A stretch of DNA of 50,472 nt, taken from Hominenteromicrobium mulieris. GTDB lineage: Bacteria > Bacillota > Clostridia > Oscillospirales > Acutalibacteraceae. The position numbers were made by a program, and so were the translations under genes. The notes beneath the pieces are model-generated. The model saw only the letters and a list, made by a program, of their open reading frames with translations, had not been told where the DNA came from and did no database searches. The stretch covers positions 1-50,472 of the forward strand of contig JAJJOY010000011.1 of the NCBI GenBank assembly GCA_021029595.1, written 5' to 3'. Positions 1 through 7,749 of this stretch are shown piece after piece (positions within the stretch are counted from its first letter, which is position 1; each line of letters opens with the position of its first letter).

Positions 1-151
1 CGAACTGATCGACAGGTATATTTACTTCTATAACCACGAACGCATCCAAACAAAAACGGGAGTGGCACCGCTGTCGCTGCGCCACTCCGCTTAAAACTCA
101 ATATCCTACATGGGGGCTTTTAGTGCTGTCCGCATAATCTGGTGCGGTTCA
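1..151 (+). mobile_element. IS3-family element, right end (partial)
   Basis: The 3' end of an insertion sequence enters from beyond the window. It holds the last 30 codons of the transposase and a terminal inverted repeat that ends in CA at 151. Read in reverse complement, the terminus (TGAACCGCACCAG, then GGACAGC) matches the left terminus of the element at 50284 (TGAACAGAACCAG, then GGACAAT), so both edges probably carry copies of one IS. The base after 151 belongs to a T-box leader, so this copy sits inside that leader. Confidence 0.8.
2..94 (+). CDS. IS3-family transposase OrfB, C-terminus (partial)
   Basis: An open frame of 30 codons enters from the left edge and stops at TAA 92-94. It reads ELIDRYIYFYNHERIQ and then KTGVAPLSLRHSA. 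This is the usual tail of the IS3-group DDE integrase (rve_2 type), which carries a conserved Asn/Arg pair and a 'P..L' motif close to the end. The catalytic DDE residues lie outside the window. The partner OrfA start is seen in the second copy at the right edge. Confidence 0.8.
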   Translation, partial: ELIDRYIYFYNHERIQTKTGVAPLSLRHSA

Positions 152-431
152 GTTTCCAAGGACGGGATACAATAACCCGTGGTACCACCTTAGTTTGCCC
201 GCGCCTCACGACGCACGCCTTTGCAAGTACAGACTTCGCCGCAGGAAAAGTACGGAAAACATCGATACTCCTGTGCTGTAACGGGCACGCCCGGCATAGT
301 CTCAGCGCAAAAACGCAGTCGGTATGCAGCTCCAAGGCTTTGTTCGGTGATCCGTTCCTGCACCCCATCGCAGCTTACGGGGCTCTCTGTGCCATTCCCG
401 GATCCCTACTGTCACTCTTCATCGCTTGTTA
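152..431 (-). ncRNA. T-box leader, cut off from its gene by the IS
   Basis: Read on the minus strand this has the parts of a tRNA-sensing T-box riboswitch. A GATGAAGAG/AGTA segment opens stem I (about 403-425). GGAGC follows the specifier arm. The conserved T-box is AAGGTGGTACCACGGG at 176-191, and it pairs with CCCGTCCTT at 158-166 to form the antiterminator. The specifier is probably ACC (346-348), which would mean threonyl-tRNA and so a thrS-like target. That reading is tentative because the basal helix is hard to place. The sequence stops at the IS end just after the antiterminator, so the terminator's 3' arm and the regulated gene are missing. Confidence 0.8.
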
Positions 432-437
432 AAACGG

Positions 438-466
438 AGTATAGCACACGGTTTTCAAAAAGTAAA
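438..466 (-). promoter_or_regulatory. Promoter of the T-box leader
   Basis: On the minus strand, -35 TTTACT (461-466) and -10 TATACT (438-443) are 17 bp apart. Transcription should start near 431, at the 5' end of the T-box leader. Confidence 0.7.
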
Positions 467-517
467 GAGAAAATTTTCATCCCCGCGCATTTTCCTCGCT
501 TTGCACGTTGTGCGGGC

Positions 518-600
518 TTGTTTTCGCGCCTGCCTTGTGCTAAAATAAATGAGAAAAGTCGCGGAACAGCCGCGGCGGTTGTATTGATCTCATTTTCTCT
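518..600 (+). promoter_or_regulatory. Promoter and structured leader of the PIG-L gene
   Basis: TTGTTT (518-523) and TAAAAT (541-546) are 17 bp apart. The short leader that follows can fold. GAGAAAA (551-557) pairs with TTTTCTC (593-599), enclosing CGCGG-aacag-CCGCG (560-574). The outer arm ends next to the ribosome site GGGAGG (601-606). Control of translation by this fold is only a possibility. Confidence 0.45.
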
Positions 601-614
601 TGGGAGGGCTTATT

Positions 615-1433
615 ATGTCAGAACCTTTACGCGCCATGATGATCGGCGCACACCCGGACGATGTCGATATCTGCACCTGCGGCATCACAAAGCGCTTGGT
701 TTCAAAGGGCTGCATTGTCCGCTTTGTCTCCATGACGACCGGCAACGCAGGCCACCAGACCATGCGCGGCGAAGAACTCATCAAAACGCGCGTGGCAGAA
801 GCACAAAAAAGCGCTGCCTACCTCGGCGCCACCTATGAAATTCTGCCGTTCGACGACGGCCGCCTGACCCCGTCGCTCGAAGCGCGCGAAACGCTCATGC
901 GCACCATCCGCAATTTTAAGCCGGACGTCATCTTCACGAACCGCGCGTGCGATTATCACCCCGACCACCGCGCTACGGGCCAGCTCGTGCAGGATTGCTC
1001 GTATCTCATGGGCGTGCCCGCTATTTGCCCGGATACCCCCGTGCTGCGCAAAACGCCGACCATTCTTTACTGGGCAGACGGCTTCACCGACCCCAAACCG
1101 TTCCGCTCCGATTTCGCCCGCCCGGCGGATGACGACCGCGAAACGCTGTTTCACGTCGAGTGCTGCCACGCCTCCCAGTTTCTCGATTGGCTTCCGTGGG
1201 CAGATGACCACGTGGATCTCGCCGGTAAAACGCACGAGGAGCGCGTAGAGTACCTGCGCAGTACGTTCAACTGGGACCGCGGCGACGTGGACGAGGACGT
1301 GCTCGCGTGCCTCACCCGCCAGTACGGCGCAGAATTTGCAAAAACCGTTCGCTTTGCCGAAAGCTGGCAGGTGAGCGAATACGGCGCGCCTGTTTCCGAT
1401 GCGCTCAAAGAACTGCTCATCGGTCTCGACTGA
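615..1433 (+). CDS. PIG-L/LmbE-family N-acetylglucosamine deacetylase-like protein
   Basis: Predicted zinc-dependent deacetylase of the PIG-L/LmbE fold, whose members hydrolyse N-acetyl groups on GlcNAc conjugates. The AHPDD motif lies near the N-terminus (about residues 12-16) and a second metal-binding HPDH motif near residue 115. At 272 aa it is a normal length. I chose ATG 615 over the frame's first ATG at 600 because GGGAGG lies 8 bp upstream and MSEPLRAMMIGAHPDD is a typical N-terminus. tsaD follows 52 bp downstream on the same strand, so the two may be co-transcribed. The substrate is unknown; close relatives act on thiol cofactors, glycolipids or antibiotics. Confidence 0.85.
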   Translation: MSEPLRAMMIGAHPDDVDICTCGITKRLVSKGCIVRFVSMTTGNAGHQTMRGEELIKTRVAEAQKSAAYLGATYEILPFDDGRLTPSLEARETLMRTIRNFKPDVIFTNRACDYHPDHRATGQLVQDCSYLMGVPAICPDTPVLRKTPTILYWADGFTDPKPFRSDFARPADDDRETLFHVECCHASQFLDWLPWADDHVDLAGKTHEERVEYLRSTFNWDRGDVDEDVLACLTRQYGAEFAKTVRFAESWQVSEYGAPVSDALKELLIGLD

Positions 1434-1485
1434 GCCGAATATTTCCGCGGTTCACCCCGCAAATCAAAGACCAAAGGATAGAAAA

Positions 1486-2496
1486 ATGAAAATTTTAGCC
1501 ATTGAAAGCTCCTGCGATGAGACCGCCGCAGCCGTTGTAGAAAACGGCCGCCGCGTGCTTTCCAGCGTCGTCGCAACGCAGGTAGAAGAACACAAGTTAT
1601 ACGGCGGTGTCGTGCCGGAGATCGCCTCGCGCCGCCACAGCGAAGCTATCGTAGGCGTCGTGCGTGAAGCACTCGAGCGCGCCGAGCTCACCGTAGACGA
1701 CCTCGATGCCATCGGCGTCACCTACGCGCCGGGGCTCATCGGTGCGCTGCTCGTCGGCGTAAATTTCGCGAAAGGCCTCTCTCTTTCTGCAAATTTACCG
1801 CTCATCCCGGTGCACCACCTGCGCAGCCACATCGCGTCAAACTACATCACGAACCCGGAACTCGAGCCTCCGTTCCTGTGCCTTGTCGTCTCCGGCGGCC
1901 ACACGCACATCATCGAAGTGACGGACTACACAAAGCTCCGCATCCTCGGAAAAACGCGTGACGATGCCGCGGGCGAAGCGTTCGATAAGGCTGCGCGCGC
2001 CATGGGCATGCCCTATCCCGGCGGCATCGCCATGGATAAACTCGCTGAGACCGGCAACGACAAAGCGTTCAAGCTCCCGCGCCCGACCGTAGACGGCGCC
2101 CCGCTCGATTTCAGCTTCTCCGGCCTCAAGACCGCCGTCATCAACATTCTGCATAATGCCGAGCAAAAGGGCCAGACCGTCAACATCGCCGATCTTTCCG
2201 CCTCTTACCGCAAGGCCGTTGTCGATTGCCTCGTGCGCAACTTTCTGCACGCCGCAGACGAGACCGGCCATAAAAAGCTCGTCATCGCGGGTGGCGTCTC
2301 CGCAAACGCGCTCCTGCGCCGCCGCCTCACGGAAGAATGCAAGCGTACCGGCCGCACGCTCTATATGCCCGACCTCTCTCTCACCGGCGACAACGCCGCC
2401 ATGGTCGGCGCACAGGCCTACTACGAATATCTCGCCGGCCATACCGCCGGCATGAAGCTGAACGCCTGCGCCCAGCGCTCCATCGACTTAGGCTGA
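1486..2496 (+). CDS. tsaD: tRNA N6-threonylcarbamoyladenosine transferase subunit TsaD
   Basis: TsaD transfers the threonylcarbamoyl group from TC-AMP to A37 of ANN-decoding tRNAs, together with TsaB and TsaE. The 336 residues match the family length. The N-terminus MKILAIESSCDETA and the metal-binding HLRSH motif (His111, His115) are classic, as are SGGHTH and the later GGVSAN motif. The frame stays open upstream for 29 codons, but ATG 1486 begins the conserved N-terminus. No strong ribosome site is visible (AAAGGATAG lies about 6 bp upstream). A bidirectional terminator follows at 2521-2563. TsaB and TsaE are not in the window. Confidence 0.95.
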   Translation: MKILAIESSCDETAAAVVENGRRVLSSVVATQVEEHKLYGGVVPEIASRRHSEAIVGVVREALERAELTVDDLDAIGVTYAPGLIGALLVGVNFAKGLSLSANLPLIPVHHLRSHIASNYITNPELEPPFLCLVVSGGHTHIIEVTDYTKLRILGKTRDDAAGEAFDKAARAMGMPYPGGIAMDKLAETGNDKAFKLPRPTVDGAPLDFSFSGLKTAVINILHNAEQKGQTVNIADLSASYRKAVVDCLVRNFLHAADETGHKKLVIAGGVSANALLRRRLTEECKRTGRTLYMPDLSLTGDNAAMVGAQAYYEYLAGHTAGMKLNACAQRSIDLG

Positions 2497-2520
2497 GTTT
2501 TCAAATTTCACAACACCCAA

Positions 2521-2563
2521 AAACGACCCGCAAACGGAATTTTTTCTCCGTCTCGGGTCGTTT
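2521..2563. terminator. Bidirectional Rho-independent terminator
   Basis: AAACGACCCG (2521-2530) pairs with CGGGTCGTTT (2554-2563), and inner ACGGA/TCCGT arms extend the stem. It sits between convergent tsaD and the AAC(3)-family gene and has T-rich sequence on both exits. Confidence 0.85.
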
Positions 2564-2581
2564 CTTTATGCCTGTTTGGTT

Positions 2582-3322
2582 TTACTCCCGCGGCACCACA
2601 AACCAGTGTTGGTTCTCCCGCAGCTTTTCCTCCGCGCGCTTCAAAAGCGCTTTCGCGTCGATGAGGTAGCACGCCGCGTCGCCGATCTTCCCTGTGACGA
2701 TCTCATTTTTCGCGGGGTCCAGAATCTCCTTCACGCGGCGGTACGTCGTCTCCAAGCCCTTAAAATCGTGGCCGTACATGTACTTTTCCTCGCCGTTCAC
2801 AACGTAGCGGATCTTCTCCTTCGTCAAGACGTAGTCCGTGCCGAAGCGCTCCTCCACGCCGTGCATAAACGTGCAGCAGTCAAGCACCTCGCCGATAAAC
2901 AGCAGCCGTCCGCCGATCTCCGGCAGCTTCATAAACGGCGAGTTCTTCCCCACCGGGGTGATGTCCTCTCCATGCAATGCTGTCAGCTCCGCAGCACGCT
3001 TGCCGCGCACACAAACGGAGTGCGTCGGGTGCACGCTGCGCACCACGCCCGGCATTCTCCAGAACGTGCGCGGCAAAAGCCCGATGCACGGCACGGTTTT
3101 GTCCGCGTCAAACACCGGGTGCTCCGGCGTGACGTTCTCATACGTCAGCGCAGGCAGCAAAAGCGTGCCGTCGTCGCCAAGCGCCGCCTGCAACGTGTCG
3201 AGCACCGTCTCCGGCGTCTCCTTTGTCCCCAACGCCTTCATCGATGCGTGCACCAAAATCGTCTCACCCTCTTTGATTCCCAGCGCTTTCATATCCGCCA
3301 AAAGCTTCTTCGCATCATTCAT
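2582..3322 (-). CDS. AAC(3)-family N-acetyltransferase
   Basis: Acetyl-CoA-dependent acyltransferase of the aminoglycoside 3-N-acetyltransferase fold (antibiotic_NAT family). Conserved features are LVHASMKALG near the N-terminus, the LLLPALTYE segment, and PTHSVCVRG with the family's catalytic-region His (about residue 100). The length, 246 aa, is normal. ATG 3322 is chosen because GGGGAGGAAAACTCAA precedes it; six in-frame residues upstream are not needed. It is the last gene of the leftward group HD fragment-hydE-mnmA, 53 bp after mnmA. Many chromosomal members do not confer resistance, so the true substrate is open. Confidence 0.85.
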   Translation of the reverse strand: MNDAKKLLADMKALGIKEGETILVHASMKALGTKETPETVLDTLQAALGDDGTLLLPALTYENVTPEHPVFDADKTVPCIGLLPRTFWRMPGVVRSVHPTHSVCVRGKRAAELTALHGEDITPVGKNSPFMKLPEIGGRLLFIGEVLDCCTFMHGVEERFGTDYVLTKEKIRYVVNGEEKYMYGHDFKGLETTYRRVKEILDPAKNEIVTGKIGDAACYLIDAKALLKRAEEKLRENQHWFVVPRE

Positions 3323-3375
3323 TTGAGTTTTCCTCCCCACAAAACAATACCCAAGCAGCGCTTGTTCAGGCTTTT

Positions 3376-4458
3376 TTATTTCACCGAATCAATCGTCCCG
3401 CCGCCCAAAACGCGGTCGCCGTCGTACAGCACGACGGACTGCCCGCAGGTGATGGCGCGCTGCGGCTCGTCAAAGACGACCTTCAGGCTGTCCGGTCCTG
3501 TCTGCGTCACGGTCGCCCACTGCTCGGGCTGGCGGTAGCGCACCTTCGCCTTAATGTGCATCGGCTCCTTGATTTCCGCGACGGAAATCAAATTAATGCC
3601 GCTCGCTGTGAGCTCCTTTTTGAAAAGTTCGCTTTCCGGGCTTAGCGTCACGGTGTTCTTTTCAATATCCACCGATTTCACATACAGCGGTGCCGGCAGT
3701 GCGAGCCCCAGACCCTTGCGCTGGCCGATCGTGTAGCGGATCACGCCGCGGTGTTGCCCCAGCACGTTGCCATCTGTGTCCACAAAATCCCCGGGCGGGT
3801 ACGTTTTGCCCGTGTACTGCTCGATGAAATCGGCATATGAGCCGTTCTGCACAAAGCAGATGTCCTGACTGTCGTGCTTACGCGCATTGATAAAATTGTG
3901 CGCCTCCGCAAGCGCGCGCACTTCACACTTCTCCATGCCGCCGAGCGGGAACTGCACGTGCTTTAGCTGCTCCTGCGTCAGCGACCACAGCACATAGCTC
4001 TGGTCTTTGTTGTGGTCAACGGCCTTTTTCAGGAGATACCGCCCCGTATTTTCGTCAAAATCAATTTGCGCGTAATGCCCCGTGACAACATAATCATAAT
4101 TCAGCTCAACCATGCGCTGAAACAGCTTATCAAACTTCAAATAGCGGTTGCAATCGATGCACGGGTTCGGCGTCACACCCGTTTCATAAGAGTGCACAAA
4201 CTTGTCGATAACATCCGTTTTGAAGCGGTCGGCAAAATTAAACACATAGTACGGCATGTCAAGCGCATACGCCACACTGCGCGCGTCCTCTACATCATCA
4301 AGCGAACAGCAGGTATGCTCGCGGCGCAAACCGACGTCCTCATTCTGGTACAGCTTCATGGTCGCGCCCATGCAGGTGTAGCCCTTTTCTTTCATAAGCA
4401 GCGCCGCCACACTGGAATCCACGCCGCCGCTCATGGCTATGATCGCTTTTTTACACAT
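3376..4458 (-). CDS. mnmA: tRNA-specific 2-thiouridylase MnmA
   Basis: MnmA adds sulfur to U34 of tRNA-Lys, -Glu and -Gln using ATP and a persulfide donor. The PP-loop SGGVDSS (residues 10-16) binds ATP. The two catalytic cysteines are Cys103 in PNPCIDCN and Cys201 in DSQDICF. GQRKGLG and the C-terminal beta-barrel domain are present, and 360 aa is the usual length. The start lies 21 bp after the stop of hydE, so the two are surely co-transcribed. No separate iscS-type desulfurase is next to it. Confidence 0.97.
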   Translation of the reverse strand: MCKKAIIAMSGGVDSSVAALLMKEKGYTCMGATMKLYQNEDVGLRREHTCCSLDDVEDARSVAYALDMPYYVFNFADRFKTDVIDKFVHSYETGVTPNPCIDCNRYLKFDKLFQRMVELNYDYVVTGHYAQIDFDENTGRYLLKKAVDHNKDQSYVLWSLTQEQLKHVQFPLGGMEKCEVRALAEAHNFINARKHDSQDICFVQNGSYADFIEQYTGKTYPPGDFVDTDGNVLGQHRGVIRYTIGQRKGLGLALPAPLYVKSVDIEKNTVTLSPESELFKKELTASGINLISVAEIKEPMHIKAKVRYRQPEQWATVTQTGPDSLKVVFDEPQRAITCGQSVVLYDGDRVLGGGTIDSVK

Positions 4459-4479
4459 AGTTTCGGTAAAACCCTTTCG

Positions 4480-5526
4480 TTATCGTTTCACATCGCCGCG
4501 CGCGGTGACGATCTCATAGCCCGCCGACTTCACGCGCTGCTCCAGACACCCGCGGCACTGCGCGGCCTCTTCCCCTGTACAGATCTTGTTCTCGTACAGC
4601 TCATAAAGCTTTCGCACGCGCACCGGCGAAAGGTTCGGCATCACAACGTTTCCGCCCGCCTTCAGCCCCAGTTCACGCCCTTGCGGGTGAATGGTGCCAA
4701 GTGCCGTCGTAGACGGCAAAAGCGCATACGGAAACAACAAACGCAATATTGAGAGAAGCCGCAGTGTCAGCTCGAGCGAGCCGCTCTTTTCGTTTGCAAA
4801 CGGCGTCTGCGCGTGCGTGATATACGGCCCGATGCCGATCATGTCCGGCTGCAACTTCTGCAAAAAGCGCAGGTCAGAAATAAGATTCTCCGTCGTCTGA
4901 TACGGCGAGCCCACCATAAAGCCGGAACCTACCTGGTACCCGATGTCCTTTAGATCAAAAAGACATGCTTGCCGGTGCAAAGCGCTCAATTCATTCGGGT
5001 GCAGCTTGCCGTAATGCTCGGGGTCGGCCGTCTCGTGACGCAAAAGATAGCGGTTTGCGCCCGCATCAAAATACTTCTGGTAGCTTTCGCGGCTCTTTTC
5101 GCCGATGGAAAGCGTAATGGCGCAGTCCGGGTGCTGCGCATGGATGGCCGCGACAATCTCGCAGATGAGGTCATCTGTGTAGAACGGGTCCTCGCCGCCC
5201 TGCAAAACGAACGTGCGAAAGCCGAGGTCGTACCCCTCCGCGCAGCAGGAGAGAATCTCCTCTTTCGTTAAACGGTAACGCGTCGCGTTTCGGTTATCCC
5301 GACGGATGCCACAATAGTAACAGTTATTTTTGCAGTAATTCGTAAACTCAATGAGTCCGCGCACGTACACGTCCGTGCCGTAGTGCGCGCGACGCACCTC
5401 GTCCGCGGCCTTTTGCAGCGCCGCATCATAGGCGTCCGTCTCCAAAATCGTTTTAAATTCCGCATCGCTGAGGTTACGCTGCTCGCGCAGACGGTCGACC
5501 AAAGCGTTAATTTCATTTGCGGTCAT
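4480..5526 (-). CDS. hydE: [FeFe]-hydrogenase H-cluster maturase HydE (radical SAM)
   Basis: Radical SAM enzyme that acts in building the di-iron subcluster of [FeFe]-hydrogenase. The SAM cluster motif CX3CX2C is at Cys65, Cys69 and Cys72 (NYCKNNCYYCG). LQGGEDPFY, the GSGFMVGSPYQ block and GIGPYITHAQTPF are family hallmarks. A C-terminal CRGC pair recalls the second, dispensable cluster site of some HydEs. It is 348 aa. ATG 5526 follows AAAGGCGGAATTTC. hydF and hydG are not in the window, so the maturation genes are scattered. The link to mnmA may be just operon company, although both handle iron-sulfur or sulfur chemistry. Confidence 0.92.
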   Translation of the reverse strand: MTANEINALVDRLREQRNLSDAEFKTILETDAYDAALQKAADEVRRAHYGTDVYVRGLIEFTNYCKNNCYYCGIRRDNRNATRYRLTKEEILSCCAEGYDLGFRTFVLQGGEDPFYTDDLICEIVAAIHAQHPDCAITLSIGEKSRESYQKYFDAGANRYLLRHETADPEHYGKLHPNELSALHRQACLFDLKDIGYQVGSGFMVGSPYQTTENLISDLRFLQKLQPDMIGIGPYITHAQTPFANEKSGSLELTLRLLSILRLLFPYALLPSTTALGTIHPQGRELGLKAGGNVVMPNLSPVRVRKLYELYENKICTGEEAAQCRGCLEQRVKSAGYEIVTARGDVKR

Positions 5527-5556
5527 GAAATTCCGCCTTTCTTTATTCGGTGTCGC

Positions 5557-5889
5557 TCACTCCGCCTGCGGCTTTTCCAGCGTGCGCATCGCAAGGATCG
5601 TGTCGGAAATGAGGTCGTCGAGCGTCCGTCCCAGCATATCTGCACCGCGCTGAATGACCTCACGGGAGCAGCCCGCGGCAAAGTTGAGCGCCTTGTATTT
5701 TTTCTTTACGGATTTAAGCTCCAAGTCGAGCGTGCTTTTCGACGGACGCATCAGCGCCACCGCGCCGATGAGCCCCGTCAGCTCGTCCACGGCGTACAGC
5801 ACCTTTTCCATCTCGTGCTCGGGCGCAATGTCCACCGTCAGCAAATAGCCATGGCTCGCCGTTGCGTGGATAAGGCGTTCGCTTTGCAT
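5557..5889 (-). pseudogene. HD-domain (HDIG-type) phosphohydrolase family, N-terminally truncated
   Basis: The 110-residue product matches, from memory, the C-terminal half of a clostridial HD-family protein of roughly 190 aa. The HASHGY-like segment, then EHEMEKVLYAVDELTG and ALMRPSKS, then the KKK block and FAAGCSRE, are all retained. The N-terminal half with the HD metal ligands (LLHD) is absent. Upstream there is only about 80 bp before the next gene, and none of it encodes that half. A good promoter remains (5934-5962). GGAGGG abuts the ATG with almost no spacing, so initiation may be poor. It could be a remnant that still serves as the leader of hydE-mnmA. Confidence 0.7.
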
Positions 5890-5933
5890 CCCTCCGCAAA
5901 AGAACTAAAAGCATACGGTTTTACTATGCTTTG

Positions 5934-5962
5934 ATTTTACACACGAAGCGTCGCTTTGTCAA
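5934..5962 (-). promoter_or_regulatory. Promoter for the HD fragment-hydE-mnmA-AAC(3) operon
   Basis: TTGACA (5957-5962) and TAAAAT (5934-5939), minus strand, are separated by 17 bp. It is the only clear promoter for the leftward operon. Confidence 0.8.
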
Positions 5963-5967
5963 GGAAA

Positions 5968-6336
5968 TTAAGCGAAGTTGCGCCATACGCCGAAAATGAG
6001 CGCCGAGAGAAACCACGCCGCCCACAGCACAATAGAAAAGCGCTTAAAAAGCAGCGGCGGTTTGCTCTTTGCATACCGCACCGCTTCCAAAACGCCCCAA
6101 AGGAGCGCAAACGGCAAAAAGAACAGCATAAAGGGGTTCAGCGCCCACGCACCGGCAAAGTCCAATTGCAAAAGCGCTGCGATCATCCGCGTCGTTCCGC
6201 AGGAAGGACATAGCACGCCGAAAACCTTGCGGACGAGGCACGGCGGACGAAGAATATACAAAACGACAAGCACAGCCGCAGCACCGAAAACCGCTGCCAA
6301 AGCCCGCTTAATCCGTCTTTGTCTCTCCCCGCTCAT
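5968..6336 (-). CDS. DUF2752 family membrane protein
   Basis: Small membrane protein of 122 aa with the DUF2752 signature: GVLCPSCGTTRM (CPxCGxTR) followed by ALNPFMLFF. Three hydrophobic stretches are visible: residues about 12-30, 65-85 and 98-115. ATG 6336 is chosen because AAAGGAGAGCGAGAT precedes it; 23 residues upstream in frame look non-coding. Function is unknown; the CPxCG motif suggests a metal or redox site at the membrane. It is a single-gene unit with its own promoter. Confidence 0.8.
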   Translation of the reverse strand: MSGERQRRIKRALAAVFGAAAVLVVLYILRPPCLVRKVFGVLCPSCGTTRMIAALLQLDFAGAWALNPFMLFFLPFALLWGVLEAVRYAKSKPPLLFKRFSIVLWAAWFLSALIFGVWRNFA

Positions 6337-6367
6337 ATCTCGCTCTCCTTTTAAACTTAACATTTCT

Positions 6368-6396
6368 ATTGTACTGCAAAAGCAGAATACCGTCAA
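6368..6396 (-). promoter_or_regulatory. Promoter of the DUF2752 gene
   Basis: TTGACG (6391-6396) and TACAAT (6368-6373), minus strand, 17-bp spacer, 32 bp before the start codon. Confidence 0.7.
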
Positions 6397-6463
6397 GCGC
6401 TGCAAGTTTGTTTATCTTTTGCACACTTTATGTAAAAAGTGTTTGCATTTTCGAAAAAACTTC

Positions 6464-6491
6464 TTGCAATTTCTGTGTTTTATGATATAAT
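6464..6491 (+). promoter_or_regulatory. Promoter of the aldo/keto reductase gene
   Basis: TTGCAA (6464-6469) and TATAAT (6486-6491) are 16 bp apart. A TG dinucleotide one base before the -10 makes it an extended -10. Confidence 0.75.
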
Positions 6492-6556
6492 CAAACTTGC
6501 AGTAAACTTTAATGTGTTGTACGAAACGGCACAACTATTCTCGGGAGGAATTCAAA

Positions 6557-7687
6557 ATGAACACTGGTTATCTTGGCGATACGACCCCAAAGCTCGGTTT
6601 CGGTCTCATGCGTCTGCCGATGATCGGCGACGAGATCGATATGGAGCAGACGAAAGCCATGGTCGATACTTTCATGGCAAAAGGCTTTACGTATTTTGAC
6701 ACCGCATACGTATACATCAACGGCAAAAGTGAGGTCGCAGCGCGCGAAGCCATTGTGAAGCGCTACCCGCGTGACAGCTTCACGCTCGCTACAAAGCTAC
6801 CCCTTTGGGACAACATAGAGACGGAAGCCGACATGCAGCGCATTTTCGATGAATCTATGGAACGCGCAGGCGTCGAGTATTTCGATTACTACCTGCTGCA
6901 CTCCATGGACAAAGCGAAGTTCGAGAAAGCCGACCGCATCGGCGCGTGGGACTTCCTTTTCAAGATGAAAGCACAGGGCAAAATCAAGCACTGCGGATTC
7001 TCGTTCCACGACAGCGCGGAAGTGCTCGACGAAGCGCTCACCAAGCACCCGGAAGTCGAATTCGTCCAACTCCAGCTCAACTACATCGACTGGGAAAACG
7101 ATAACGTGCAGTCCAGAAAGTGCTACGAGGTCGCCGTCAAGCACAATAAACCCATCATCGTTATGGAGCCGGTCAAGGGCGGTTCCCTCGCAAGCATGAA
7201 CAACGAAATTCAGGGCATCATGAAGGCACAGAATCCTGAGCTTTCCATCCCGTCTTGGGCTGTCCGTTTCTGCGCAGGTCTCGATAACATCCTCACCGTG
7301 CTCTCCGGTATGAGCACCAAAGCGCAGCTTGACGATAACGTCTCCTACATGGAGCACTTTGAGCCGCTCAGTGACAAGGAGCACGAGGTGCTGAAAACCG
7401 TCGTCGAAAAACTCAACGCCATTCCCACTATTCCATGCACCGGCTGCCGGTACTGCGTAGACGACTGTCCCATGCAGATTCACATCCCGGACATTTTCCG
7501 CGCCGTAAACCACCAGAAGCAGTTCGGCTCCGAGAATAATGTCGATCGCAGCGGCTACGAATCTGCAACACGCGAGGGCGGCAAGGCAAGCGAATGTCTC
7601 CATTGCGGTTCCTGCGAAGCGCACTGCCCGCAGCACATCCACATCATCGAAGAGCTCGAAGATGCCGCAAAGCGGTTTGAAGGCTGA
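6557..7687 (+). CDS. Aldo/keto reductase with C-terminal 4Fe-4S ferredoxin domain
   Basis: The N-terminal part is an aldo/keto reductase TIM barrel: LGFGLMRLP, YFDTAYVY with the Asp and Tyr of the active site, the catalytic Lys in ATKLP, and LLHSMD with the His. The last 100 residues carry two clusters of cysteines, CTGCRYCVDDCP and CLHCGSCEAHCP, typical of 2[4Fe-4S] ferredoxins. The 376-aa length is usual for this clostridial subgroup. The enzyme may exchange electrons with ferredoxin rather than only NAD(P)H; the substrate is unknown. ATG 6557 follows CGGGAGGAATTCAAA. It is monocistronic, with promoter 6464-6491 and terminator 7710-7745. Confidence 0.9.
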   Translation: MNTGYLGDTTPKLGFGLMRLPMIGDEIDMEQTKAMVDTFMAKGFTYFDTAYVYINGKSEVAAREAIVKRYPRDSFTLATKLPLWDNIETEADMQRIFDESMERAGVEYFDYYLLHSMDKAKFEKADRIGAWDFLFKMKAQGKIKHCGFSFHDSAEVLDEALTKHPEVEFVQLQLNYIDWENDNVQSRKCYEVAVKHNKPIIVMEPVKGGSLASMNNEIQGIMKAQNPELSIPSWAVRFCAGLDNILTVLSGMSTKAQLDDNVSYMEHFEPLSDKEHEVLKTVVEKLNAIPTIPCTGCRYCVDDCPMQIHIPDIFRAVNHQKQFGSENNVDRSGYESATREGGKASECLHCGSCEAHCPQHIHIIEELEDAAKRFEG

Positions 7688-7709
7688 GTAAAAACCACGA
7701 CATAAAATC

Positions 7710-7745
7710 GACCGGGAAGCACAGCGCGTGTTTCCCGGTCTTTTT
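7710..7745 (+). terminator. Rho-independent terminator after the aldo/keto reductase
   Basis: GACCGGGAA (7710-7718) pairs with TTCCCGGTC (7732-7740), followed by TTTTT. Confidence 0.85.
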
Positions 7746-7749
7746 CCGT

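Noticed and set aside
221-838. A 205-codon plus-strand frame across the T-box region
   Set aside because: It spans the minus-strand T-box leader and its promoter and overlaps the start of the PIG-L gene. There is no ribosome site.
2582-3322. Calling the AAC(3)-family gene an acquired resistance gene
   Set aside because: It sits in a housekeeping operon with mnmA and no mobile element next to it, and its base composition resembles its neighbours. Resistance cannot be inferred from the fold.
2576-3538. A 320-codon plus-strand open frame
   Set aside because: It is antisense to the AAC(3)-family gene. The product has no recognisable fold, and a terminator sits just before it.
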